Positions 24,793 to 33,544 of a stretch of 64,000 nucleotides of DNA are shown piece by piece. The notes below the pieces were generated by a model. It made no database searches. It was not told the DNA's origin and worked only from the letters and a program-made list of their open reading frames with translations. This DNA is from Ophiostoma sp. CBS 140.51 (taxonomy: Eukaryota; Ascomycota; Sordariomycetes; Ophiostomatales; Ophiostomataceae): NCBI GenBank assembly GCA_029298735.1, contig JANSLP010000169.1, positions 1 to 64,000 on the forward strand. The letters run 5' to 3'. A program made the translations under genes and the position numbers. How positions within the stretch are numbered: position 1 is the first letter of the stretch; each line of letters opens with the position of its first letter.

Positions 24793-26487
24793 ATGATCTA
24801 CACATCACCATTCCCGGCACCGCCGACGCCGCGGGACGTGTCCATCTCGCAGTTTCTCGTGAGAACAAACCCAGACGACGTGCCGGCGGACAAGGTCATT
24901 ATCTGCGACTTTGAGAACCCGGCACACAGCCTGACGTACGGCGAGCTGCGGACACGGGCGGCGCAGGGGGCGGCAATCCTAAAGAACAAGCATGGCATGG
25001 GCGAAGGCGACGTGGTCTGCCTGTTTGGGCAAAACTCGGTCAACTGGATGCTGCTCTGCCACTGCGTGCTCTGGGGCGGCGGGTGTTTTGCGGCTATCAA
25101 CGCGCTGGCGACGCCGTACGAGCTGGTGCACTATTTTGGGATTGCCAAGCCGACGGTGATTGCCGTGGACGCCGCCTTGCTGCCGAAGGTGAAAAAGGCA
25201 CTGAGTGATGCGCCGACACCAGGAGGCGTGGCGCCACGCATTATCGTCATCGAGGACGGCCAGCACAACCAGTTGACGGGTTCTTCGGCCGGTCTGCCCA
25301 AATTCCCGCGCGACTTTATCCGGTTCCAGCACCAGTCGGTGGCCGCTTACGACTTGCGAGGCCGCGACAACAGCACGGTCATGGCCGGCATGTGTTTTAG
25401 CTCTGGCACCTCGGGCAAGCCCAAGGGCGTCATGCTCTCGCACCACACATTGATTTCGCAGCTGCTGTGCTCCCGCGCCACCAACCCGTTCATCAACAAT
25501 GCCCACATCAACGAGGTCTTTTATCCTCCCTTTGGGCACATCTACGGGATGGTTTCGTGTGTCCTCTTCTCGGCCTGGGTCGGGCACTACGTGGTGGCCA
25601 TGAAGAAATTTGATTTCTTGCCGTACCTGCAGCGGTGCGCCGATATTCACGCTTCTGTGCTGCGACTGATTCCAGCCACCGCAACACGCATGACAAAGGA
25701 CCCGACTGTGCGCGCGCTGGACCTGACGAGCGTGCGCACGGCCATGGTGGCAGGAGCGGCGCTGTCGTCGGAGACGGTGCGGGCTTTGCAGCGGGATTTA
25801 TTGGACCCGCAAGCGGTGGTGCTCAATGGGTACGGCATGACGGAAGTGACCATTACGATGCTGCGGGAGACACAGAGTCATCGGGCGGGCAGTCTGGGGA
25901 GGATTGCCGCGGGTACGGAGATGCGCATTGTCGACGACAACTACAAAGATGTGCCCATCGGTACAGACGGACAGTGTCTTGTGCGTGGACCGACACTGTT
26001 TATGGGCTACAAGGACAATGTTGAGGAGACGGAGGGATCCTTCTACACCGACCCTGTGACAGGTGACCGCTGGTTCTGCACGGGCGACGTGGTACAGATG
26101 GACAACGACGGCTTTTTGTGGATGACGGGCCGCAAGAAGGAACTCATCAAGTTCCGGGGCAACCAGGTGCCGCCGGCCGAGCTCGAGTCCATTCTGTTGG
26201 AGCACCCGCTAGTGACGGATGCGGGTGTCTGTGGTATCTTTGACAAGGCGCTGGACACGGAGGTGCCTGTGGGCGCAGTGACGCTCTCTCCGTCGGTGGC
26301 AGTGGCGGACCGCGCTGCCGTTTTGAGCGAGGTGAGAGCATTCATGGACGACAAGGTCTCACCGTACAAGAAGCTGCGGGGCGGGCTGTTCCATCTAGAC
26401 GCACTGCCCAAGGGCACGACGGGCAAGCTGCAGCGGCGGGACATTGCGGCAGCTCTGGCAGCAGCTCAGGGCAAGTCCAAACTGTAG
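24793..26487 (+). CDS. Peroxisomal acyl-CoA ligase (AMP-binding, 4CL-like), copy 1
   Basis: An uninterrupted frame of 564 residues. ANL-superfamily motifs appear in order: SSGTSGKPKG (203-212), YGMTE (347-351), CTGDV (429-433), GRKKELIK (446-453) and the C-terminal catalytic lysine in TTGKLQRR. The protein ends in SKL, a canonical type 1 peroxisomal signal. The reaction is activation of a carboxylic acid to its CoA thioester via an acyl-adenylate; plant 4-coumarate ligases and fungal peroxisomal ligases share the motifs. The substrate cannot be read from sequence. It heads the catabolic cluster and is followed in the same direction by the CMD-like gene. A bacterial counterpart in the atu operon is AtuH. 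Confidence 0.93.
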   Translation: MIYTSPFPAPPTPRDVSISQFLVRTNPDDVPADKVIICDFENPAHSLTYGELRTRAAQGAAILKNKHGMGEGDVVCLFGQNSVNWMLLCHCVLWGGGCFAAINALATPYELVHYFGIAKPTVIAVDAALLPKVKKALSDAPTPGGVAPRIIVIEDGQHNQLTGSSAGLPKFPRDFIRFQHQSVAAYDLRGRDNSTVMAGMCFSSGTSGKPKGVMLSHHTLISQLLCSRATNPFINNAHINEVFYPPFGHIYGMVSCVLFSAWVGHYVVAMKKFDFLPYLQRCADIHASVLRLIPATATRMTKDPTVRALDLTSVRTAMVAGAALSSETVRALQRDLLDPQAVVLNGYGMTEVTITMLRETQSHRAGSLGRIAAGTEMRIVDDNYKDVPIGTDGQCLVRGPTLFMGYKDNVEETEGSFYTDPVTGDRWFCTGDVVQMDNDGFLWMTGRKKELIKFRGNQVPPAELESILLEHPLVTDAGVCGIFDKALDTEVPVGAVTLSPSVAVADRAAVLSEVRAFMDDKVSPYKKLRGGLFHLDALPKGTTGKLQRRDIAAALAAAQGKSKL

Positions 26488-26847
26488 GATGAGAGGGTGA
26501 TATGGAAGAGAGTCTCTAAATCTGTATATAACATCAAATTGTGTACAAACATGGAGTAAGAATGTATGAAAGTGTGTTTCTTTTAGTTTATTTTCAAAAA
26601 TCATTTATCTGAATGTTCTTCTTACCAGATACTGCATAAGATACATACATGCATAAGTGTTTACAGTCGTGGCGGATATAAGACTCCGGTTGTAGACGAG
26701 GAGGTGCCTGCTCCTATTTCAGCCAAATTTCTCGATGCTCTCCAATTTACAGCCAACTTACACCAACACTCACACTTTTCACTCACACTTTTTACACACA
26801 ACACTTTGTGTCCTTGCAACTTCTCTACCTCCTTCCACACCCACACA
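26488..26847. promoter_or_regulatory. Intergenic promoter of the CMD-like gene
   Basis: A 360-bp spacer with an inverted CGG-N10-CCG pair at 26673-26688, the spacing used by some Zn2Cys6 activators. A single occurrence may be chance. The end is a CA-rich leader (ACACCCACACA before ATG). Confidence 0.4.
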
Positions 26848-27591
26848 ATGCAGCACGCAGCCGACGAGGGTATGGCCGCACGGGCGCGTGCCTTTGTACA
26901 GAAACAGGCCGACGAGGCTTCCCAAAAGGGAGTGGTTGACACTTGGTACTGCATCACGGCGTGTGCTTTCGCTGCCTGCAACCAAGGCGGGTTCGTCGCC
27001 GATGTCTACAAGGCGGCAATCTCTCAAAAGCCCGAGAGTGACATTGAGCACCAACAGCTCGTCCTCAAGCGCATCAAGGAGTCCCTCCTCAAGACGAGCG
27101 TCATTTTCGGTATCCCGCGCACCATTAACGCCTTCCGCGCTCTTGTGAGAGCGCTGCCCTCGCCCGAAGCTAATGAGACCGAGTCGGTGCGCAACCACAT
27201 TGAGCGGCCCGCCGACACCGATGAGCGCGGCATTGCCTACATGCGGAACATCTTTCGGGCCGATCTCGACCCCTTTCTGGATACCATGGACAAGTACTGG
27301 CCCGACCTCAGGACACTCGTGGTGACGACCATTTACGGGTACTACCAGTCGGACACGAGCGTCTTGGGTCCCATCACGACCAGCCAGCTCAACATTGCGA
27401 CACTGGTGCCCATGGACGTGACGGCTGAGGTGGCGTGGCACATGCGGGGCGTGATTCGGAATGAAGGGACACGGGCAGACCTGGACTATGCCTTTGAGAC
27501 GGCCATGGTGGTTTGTCAAGTGTGTGATGTCCGGCTGAAGAATACCATGCCCAAGCCCGAGGATGTCATTAACGAGGAGCGTCTCTTTTAG
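26848..27591 (+). CDS. Carboxymuconolactone decarboxylase/AhpD-fold-like protein
   Basis: 247 residues from ATG 26848, chosen because the upstream part of the open frame is a low-complexity CA/T-rich leader. The all-helical pattern and the block RIKESLLKTSVIFGIPRTINAF match the fungal branch of the CMD/AhpD-like superfamily. The CxxC redox pair of AhpD is not seen: the cysteines near 35-44 are spaced C-x3-C-x4-C. It could thus be a decarboxylase, a hydrolase-like variant or a non-enzymatic relative. No targeting signal is seen (ends ERLF). It converges with the SDR gene 139 bp away and follows the ligase, so a role in the same pathway is likely but unproven. Confidence 0.72.
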   Translation: MQHAADEGMAARARAFVQKQADEASQKGVVDTWYCITACAFAACNQGGFVADVYKAAISQKPESDIEHQQLVLKRIKESLLKTSVIFGIPRTINAFRALVRALPSPEANETESVRNHIERPADTDERGIAYMRNIFRADLDPFLDTMDKYWPDLRTLVVTTIYGYYQSDTSVLGPITTSQLNIATLVPMDVTAEVAWHMRGVIRNEGTRADLDYAFETAMVVCQVCDVRLKNTMPKPEDVINEERLF

Positions 27592-27730
27592 CAGTCTGCG
27601 TAGCAGGCAGGTGGTCACACGTCTAACTATTCAAAATAAAATTTATTCTCTTTTTTATTCATCGGTCGTTCACTTTTATTCAAACTATGTACTGTACTCG
27701 CTCGCACTCCATCTGCCAGCTACGCGCCCT

Positions 27731-28528
27731 CTAGCAAATCCATCCACCATCCACGCAAATGGCCGTGCCCGTCACATACGTCGACTCGTCGCTCAACAGA
27801 TACGCAATCAGGTGTGCCACCTCTTCGGGGCGACCGGCACGGCCCAGTGCGTTTTCCTGTGTGCTCGATAGCACGCTCTGGCCCGTCTTGGTGGTGGAAC
27901 CGCTCGCCGTCACAATCTCCCGCGCCTTGTGGTTCATTGGCGTGTCGATGGGGCCCGGGCAAATGCAGTTCACTCTGACTCCCCGGTAGCCGAACTCTTT
28001 GCAGGCCGACCGCGTCAGACCCACAACGGCATGCTTGCTCGCCGAGTACGCCGCGTTCTTGGCCCGGCCTGTGACACCGGCAATCGACGACGCATTGACA
28101 ATGCTGCCGCCGTCGGCCAGCACCTTTGTTTGGGCCTTCAAACAGTGCATCAGGCCCGTCGTGTTGACGCCCAAGACAAAGTCCCACTGCTCCAGGTCCT
28201 GGTCGGCCAGCGTGTTGATGCCAATGTCCTTGGGGATCACGCCGGCCATGTTGGCGGCGCCGTCCAGTTTGCCAAACTGTTTGAGGGTGGCATCAATCCA
28301 CGACTGCACCTGGTCGTACTTGCGGACATCGACCACTTGGGTGAGCACATTGTCGGCACCGGCGGTGGCGCGCAGTTCTTCGGCGACCTTGTCGAGGCCG
28401 GCCTGCGAGACATCCGCCAGCGACAGCTTGGCGCCACGGGCGGCGGCGAGCTGAGCAAAGGCATAGCCAATACCGGAGGCGGCGCCGGTGACGGCAATGA
28501 CCTTGTCCTGGAGTTGTTGAGGGGACAT
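27731..28528 (-). CDS. Classical short-chain dehydrogenase/reductase (SDR)
   Basis: 265 residues, no intron. The cofactor loop is TGAASGIGYAF (Gly15, Gly19, Gly21), followed by NMAG, the catalytic Ser148 (NASSIAG), and Tyr161 and Lys165 (YSASKHAVVGLTR). The PGPIDTPMN segment and the C-terminal YVTGTAICVDGGW are intact. Asp39 after the second strand (LSLADVSQ) points to NAD(H) rather than NADP(H). An oxidation of a 3-hydroxyacyl-CoA or of an alcohol is plausible in this setting; bacterial atu operons carry SDRs AtuB and AtuG. No PTS1 is present (ends GWIC). It is transcribed in the same direction as the AtuA-like gene upstream. Confidence 0.92.
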   Translation of the reverse strand: MSPQQLQDKVIAVTGAASGIGYAFAQLAAARGAKLSLADVSQAGLDKVAEELRATAGADNVLTQVVDVRKYDQVQSWIDATLKQFGKLDGAANMAGVIPKDIGINTLADQDLEQWDFVLGVNTTGLMHCLKAQTKVLADGGSIVNASSIAGVTGRAKNAAYSASKHAVVGLTRSACKEFGYRGVRVNCICPGPIDTPMNHKAREIVTASGSTTKTGQSVLSSTQENALGRAGRPEEVAHLIAYLLSDESTYVTGTAICVDGGWIC

Positions 28529-29268
28529 TGTGGGGGTGAGGTGGGTGAGAAAATGTGAGGTGGTGGTGTTTGTTGAGAGAGGTATGGTTTGAAGAGAGTA
28601 AATCAAGTGTGCTCTTCAAAGTTGATTTTGTAAACTATTTTGAAATTCAAAAGACGTGATAACAGAAGCAGACGACCGACAACACACCATCCACGCTTGG
28701 GGAGAGCTGAATCATTTATACGACCTAGCTTCCATCCTGGGACTGCTGCCAAATGTGCGAGACCGTGGGAGACGGGTCCGGTGTTGGAGAAAGAGCTCAT
28801 GGGGCCACAAAGTTGGAGAAGGAGACCAGAAAGAAGGCGAAGCGAGGGGCAGAAGGGCCATGAGCATCCGTCAGGACGTTTGGTTTCCGGGCTTCCTGCG
28901 CTAATTGTACACTTGCAGCTCAAGACCCAGAAATCCCAGTAAATGAATGGACACAGGACGTGAATTAGACAAATGAAAGTTGACTGAAAGAGAAGACGAA
29001 TTGAAGGACTGACTCGTCATTCTGCTTGACTTGCTTAGTGCCTGCTGGCGGCTGCCAAACGACCGACCAATCGAGTGTTACTGCGGGGTGAGAGTCCGTT
29101 TTCGGGGCGTGCCTGGACTCTGTTGATTATGGTTGTCTCTTCGTTGTCTCTTCGTTGTCTCGTTTATGCTTTTATTTTATTTTATTCTTAAACTTGCTGT
29201 CTTTATGTAATGCTGTGAATATCACGACACTCTTTCGGGTGTCTCAAGGGCGTCTCACGGACATCTCT
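28529..29268. other. Spacer between the SDR and AtuA-like genes
   Basis: 740 bp without a gene. It contains the SDR promoter (minus-strand leader rich in CA/CT) and an 11-bp repeat near 29132. Confidence 0.5.
29132..29161 (+). repeat. 11-bp tandem repeat
   Basis: GTTGTCTCTTC is repeated 2.7 times head to tail, just beyond the 3' end of the AtuA-like gene. Confidence 0.8.
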
Positions 29269-31161
29269 CTACAGATGCCCATTCTCAATAAACTTCTTGG
29301 GTACCGGCACATACTTGGCCCGCAAATACTCGCACAGGTTCTTGGCCAGCGTGTCCAGCCCGGAACTCGAGTTGTAGCCCCGGTCCAGGTGGTCTTTCAG
29401 CAAGAAATGCACTGCACGGATGTTGCCCATCTCGAACCGATCGATGCGGCCGCCGCCGTACTCTTTGGCGCCCAACAACTGCTTGAATTTGTCCACAGTA
29501 AGGAAAGATCGTAGCCAATCCCACTGCTCGGCCGTGGGCACGTAGAAGCCGACATTGGCGTCCGAGGCCTTGTCACCAGATCTTCCCAAAGCCACCCACC
29601 CGAGGGGTGCCTCGACAGTTTCGCCAAACGACGCGAGGTCAACAGGGTTGCGGGTGTCGTATGACTCTTGAGCGCCGTACGTCGCCGTCTGGGGTGGCAG
29701 AGCAATATCGATAGGTGCCCTGGCAGCTTCGTCACCGAAAAGTAGGTGCACCCGGTGGCGGCAGGCCGACTGCGGGATGAGCGTGACAAAGTACTCAAAA
29801 TAGCTCTTGGCCGTTGACTGCCGCAGGTCGTTGGGCCGTGAGACACCAGGGCACGACTGCAGCACCGTCTCGTACAGCTTGCGTGCGAACCCGTAGGGCA
29901 GGTTGGGGTCAAAGAGAGCGGCGTCTTTCGCTTGCGCAAAGATGCGGAAATCCACCGTGGCAATCTCCTGGTTGACGGGGTTGGCGGGCGATGTGCCGTG
30001 CACGTGGAACTTGAGCAGCGAGAACTGGCTAATAAGTTCTTCGCCAATGGCATAGCGCGCCTGTTCTTCCATCCAGCGGCACTTTTCTTCGATATCGAGA
30101 CCGACCAGATAAAAGTGCCACTCGGCTTGGTAGCCGCCGTGCGCCGTGATGCCGCAGCGTGTCGTTGGCGGTGGCGGGCGACCCGTGATGCCGCTGACGT
30201 GCACCAGATCTTCCGAGACCTGAGCGAGCGAGATGTTGTGCAGATCCGCCACGACGTCCGAGTTGTAGTACAGCGGGCCCGAAATCTCGTACACCAGCTG
30301 CGCCGTCACCGTCTCCGTGTTGACCACGCCATTGGTGTTCTTTTCTTTACTGATATCAAACTCGCCGTTGGCGTGCACGCTCGCAATGGGAAAGCCCAGG
30401 TTGCAGTGCTTCTTGGCCGCCATCAGCTCCTTGAACCGGCTGTAGTAGCCGCCCGTCACAAACGCCGAGCACTCGATAATGTGGCCAGCAATCAGCGCAC
30501 CCGCCAGCTGGTCTAGGTCCGAGGCAGTCCACCCGTGCCACCATGCCGCCACACCGATGGTGGGCGCCGCATCCGACACCCGACCGCAAATCACAATGTC
30601 CGCACCCCGCCGCAGCGCCTCGGCAATGCCCAGGCTGCCCAAGTAAGCCTGCGCACAGATGGGCTCGTGGCCCCATTCTGCGAGTGTCTTGCCGTCTGTC
30701 AGGCTCTTGATCTCGTTCTTCTGGTCGGCCGCCATTTCGAGAAAGGCTGCCGTCACGTCGTCGCCCTCGACCCACGCCACCTTGAGGTCGAGCCCGGCCT
30801 TCTGGACCATGTCGACTACCACTTCGGCCAGCAGCTCGGTATCGCTGGCGCCGGCATTGACGGCCAGTTTGGTGCCGTTGCGGGCAAGGTCGTGGATCGC
30901 CGGCTCAAAGCACTGCAAGAACGTGCTGGCGTACTGAGCCGTCTTCTTGCGCTCTTCGAGGGGGAGTTTTTTGTCGTTACTGTCCGAAGTCTTCTGTTTC
31001 GCCTTGCCGGCACCGTAGCCTGTCATGACGTTCTCCGAGAGCCAGTCGCCGACCACGGCGTCGACGTCTGGGTCGCGCGCGAGACGGCCAATGGCAGCCA
31101 CGCGGTCGGTGAAACCGCCTGAGGCACCGCCAATCCGGACGGGGCGCTTCGTTTCGGTCAT
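29269..31161 (-). CDS. AtuA-like protein (DUF1446 family), copy 1
   Basis: 630 residues from the ATG at 31161 (MTETKRPVRIGGASGGF); an earlier in-frame Met exists, but this start matches the family. The DUF1446/AtuA core covers about 8-460, with signature blocks RRGADIVICGRVSDAAP, WWHGW, LAGALIAGHIIEC and TVTAQLVYEISGP. The C-terminal part (about 510-625) is the small AtuA-like alpha/beta domain beginning near LGWVALGRSGDKASDANVGF. AtuA is essential for acyclic terpene (citronellol/geraniol) use in Pseudomonas, but its reaction is not established. The second copy at 41149 shares all blocks. The C-terminus NGHL is not a clear PTS1, so a cytosolic site is possible. Confidence 0.88.
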   Translation of the reverse strand: MTETKRPVRIGGASGGFTDRVAAIGRLARDPDVDAVVGDWLSENVMTGYGAGKAKQKTSDSNDKKLPLEERKKTAQYASTFLQCFEPAIHDLARNGTKLAVNAGASDTELLAEVVVDMVQKAGLDLKVAWVEGDDVTAAFLEMAADQKNEIKSLTDGKTLAEWGHEPICAQAYLGSLGIAEALRRGADIVICGRVSDAAPTIGVAAWWHGWTASDLDQLAGALIAGHIIECSAFVTGGYYSRFKELMAAKKHCNLGFPIASVHANGEFDISKEKNTNGVVNTETVTAQLVYEISGPLYYNSDVVADLHNISLAQVSEDLVHVSGITGRPPPPTTRCGITAHGGYQAEWHFYLVGLDIEEKCRWMEEQARYAIGEELISQFSLLKFHVHGTSPANPVNQEIATVDFRIFAQAKDAALFDPNLPYGFARKLYETVLQSCPGVSRPNDLRQSTAKSYFEYFVTLIPQSACRHRVHLLFGDEAARAPIDIALPPQTATYGAQESYDTRNPVDLASFGETVEAPLGWVALGRSGDKASDANVGFYVPTAEQWDWLRSFLTVDKFKQLLGAKEYGGGRIDRFEMGNIRAVHFLLKDHLDRGYNSSSGLDTLAKNLCEYLRAKYVPVPKKFIENGHL

Positions 31162-32086
31162 TGTGAGAGTTGTATGTGTTGTCGTGATAGTAAGGAACAA
31201 TCAGATGCCAAAGTAAATGATGCAATATATCGTGATTCTTTTCTTTTCCTTTTGATCGTTTGACTTCGTCTACTTCGTGCCTTGTTTTGTTTTTGTTTCC
31301 CAGTCTGAGAATACATTAAAAAATAAAAATAAATCCAAAATGTGACCAAAAATGAAGTAAAAAATATAATAGAAGTGGTTGATCAACAACCGTATTCACT
31401 TCCAGATGTCGCAAACATCATCCCTCCTCCTTTCCTTCCTGCCGTCATCGCTGTCCACTGCTGTTAGTGCGCCGTGTCAGCGCGAAGAGAGAGTGTAGCG
31501 TCTGCGTGTTGGTGTTTAATGGACGCGGGCGCACATCTCCCACTTACACTAAACACGACGCTAAAGAAAGCAGATGGCCAAGTGCGGGGCCCCATTCTCC
31601 AAAAAGGGACCCCAGAATGCACCAAAGTGCACCCAAGTGGTCCCTCGCGATGAATCAGTTCGACAGCGATGATCCAGCGCACCTTCGGAGAAACAAGTCC
31701 GCCAAAGTCGACCCAAAGTCGGACCTCCTCACAATTTTCTGGGAGGAACGTAAGGTGCATGAGCACATGAGTCGCTAGAGCCATGAACCCCTCTCCGTGG
31801 TCGTCTTCAAAGTGGTTGTCAAGAACCACCAAGCTTCTCTCACGCCTCATGCCGGCAGGAACCGATTTTCGGAGAAGCCACGAGTGAGGCGCCAGCTGGC
31901 TGGACTGGACTGTCAACTGGACCGTCACATGGCCAAGCCCTTGGGAGCATTTTGAATCTCCAAAACGACTCTGAGTGAGAAGATTTCGAGGGTATCGGCG
32001 CGGAGTAGTTGTGCCCTGTGACGCCGTTGTTTTGTATGTTTGATTATGTTTGTGAATGATTCTCAACCCGCAGCATTGTCTGGCCC
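31162..32086. other. Spacer upstream of AtuA-like copy 1, downstream of the bZIP gene
   Basis: 925 bp, AT-rich at 31230-31400; no gene recognised. It should hold the AtuA-like promoter at its left end. Confidence 0.5.
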
Positions 32087-33544
32087 TCATAAAGTCGGTT
32101 CATTTTGTATGGTGGCATCCCGGTCAATCAGATCGCCAATGTCTGGATACCGGTCCCGGAATGCTTTGCCGACTTCCCAGTTGCTGAGCTGCCGGATGTG
32201 CTCTTCATAGACGGGGTTGATTGTGACATCTTCGCCCGGAGCCACAGCCTTGAGCAGGACATGTGTCGGGTCGTACGGCCAGCGAATGCTAAAGCTGGTG
32301 CTATAGACGGCGGCGAAATGATCGAGCGTAATTTCCGGATGGGAAATCAAATAGTTGCGCACATTCGGCCATGGGATGCGGTCGATCCACGCGGCGTGGG
32401 GCGTGGAGATTTGGGCCCGTGTTGGCCGGAGCCAGGTCGGCATCAGGTCCCAGCTCGGCTTGTCCAACAGAACCATCCACTTGAGGAGGGAGCACATAAT
32501 ATAAAAGACAGCCACCTGTTTGGGCAGGGTGTCGATTTCAAAGTAGCTGCGCACGATATCGCCGACAATGTCGCTTATAGCATCGGAGGTGCGGCGGTCC
32601 TTTTCGAGCAAGGAGCACAAGTTGGGCTTGAAGTTGAAAGCGAGGGCACCGTCCACAGACCGCTGGTGCACCTTTGATGTGATGAAGCCTTGCAGGATCT
32701 GGTCGCTGAGGCAGGTCGGTGGTCCGTCGACAGGCGGGATCTCCCATGGCTTCTTGATGACTTCGGGTAGAGTGGCCACGGATCCCGAGCGTCCAGATAC
32801 TGAACCCTCACCGGCAGGGGACACGGCGCTGCCGATAGAGTTGGATGTGCCTGGAGCACCACCTGCTAATGCCGAGGCTGCAGCAGCGGCCGAAGCAGCA
32901 GCCGCAGCGGCGGCGGCGGCTGCCGGGTCGTTGGATATATCGACACCGCGAGGTTGTGAGCCCATTAAGCTCAGCTGCAGGGCGGCATTCTGGGCCCGCA
33001 GCTGCGAGTTTTCCGTCTCGAGCATGCGCATACGCGAGTTGAGCAGGTTAACATCGCGGGCACGGTCGCTGAGCATCTGGGTCAAGAAGGCGACCTGCTC
33101 GTTTAAGTTGAAAATGGTCCACTTGGTCCGGTCCCGCATGGCCTGCTGGGACTTGCGGTCGCGCGCCCGCTTGCGCTGCAGCTCGACCTCCTTGGCCGAC
33201 AAGGTCGACGAGCCGCCGGGGGTTGTGGCGGGGTTTTGGTCCGGTTGGGCGTTTGGGTTGTTGGTGTTATTCTGGGCGGAAGAAGAGGTGGCGGTCGGTG
33301 TATCGAGTACGGACGAGACTGATGCTGGAGATGTGGTGGAGGTCACTGAACCTGGGGAGGTAGCGGCAACAGAGGAGACACTGGACGGACCGCCTATGCC
33401 CATGCTCATGCTTGAACATGGACCTCCCATAAAGTTGGGTGGTGATGATGCGGCACCGATAGCAGTGCCCATGGGCGGCGGCATAGAGTTGACCACGAGG
33501 GAGGCACCACCACCTGTGGCGGCGCCAGCATTGGGCGTGGCCAT
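32087..33544 (-). CDS. bZIP transcription factor with DUF3425 domain, candidate cluster regulator
   Basis: 485 residues. A Ser/Gly/Pro-rich N-terminus precedes the basic region at about 123-141 (RKRARDRKSQQAMRDRTK). The otherwise invariant Asn of bZIP proteins is Asp129, followed at the correct spacing by Arg137; the same substitution occurs in a fungal bZIP subclass. Zipper heptads are Leu147, Leu154, Arg161, Leu168, Leu175, Leu182 and Leu189. An alanine tract lies at 208-223. The C-terminal DUF3425-like region (about 340-470) contains PHAAWIDRIPWPNVRNYLI and FSIRWPYDP. It is the only transcription factor between the two halves of the catabolic cluster, so it probably controls them; this is inferred from position. 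Confidence 0.88.
   Translation of the reverse strand: MATPNAGAATGGGASLVVNSMPPPMGTAIGAASSPPNFMGGPCSSMSMGIGGPSSVSSVAATSPGSVTSTTSPASVSSVLDTPTATSSSAQNNTNNPNAQPDQNPATTPGGSSTLSAKEVELQRKRARDRKSQQAMRDRTKWTIFNLNEQVAFLTQMLSDRARDVNLLNSRMRMLETENSQLRAQNAALQLSLMGSQPRGVDISNDPAAAAAAAAAASAAAAASALAGGAPGTSNSIGSAVSPAGEGSVSGRSGSVATLPEVIKKPWEIPPVDGPPTCLSDQILQGFITSKVHQRSVDGALAFNFKPNLCSLLEKDRRTSDAISDIVGDIVRSYFEIDTLPKQVAVFYIMCSLLKWMVLLDKPSWDLMPTWLRPTRAQISTPHAAWIDRIPWPNVRNYLISHPEITLDHFAAVYSTSFSIRWPYDPTHVLLKAVAPGEDVTINPVYEEHIRQLSNWEVGKAFRDRYPDIGDLIDRDATIQNEPTL

Noticed and set aside
26673..26688. CGG-N10-CCG as a Zn2Cys6 binding site controlling the cluster
   Set aside because: A single occurrence in the window's cluster promoters as far as I could see, easily explained by chance; kept only as a note in the spacer entry.
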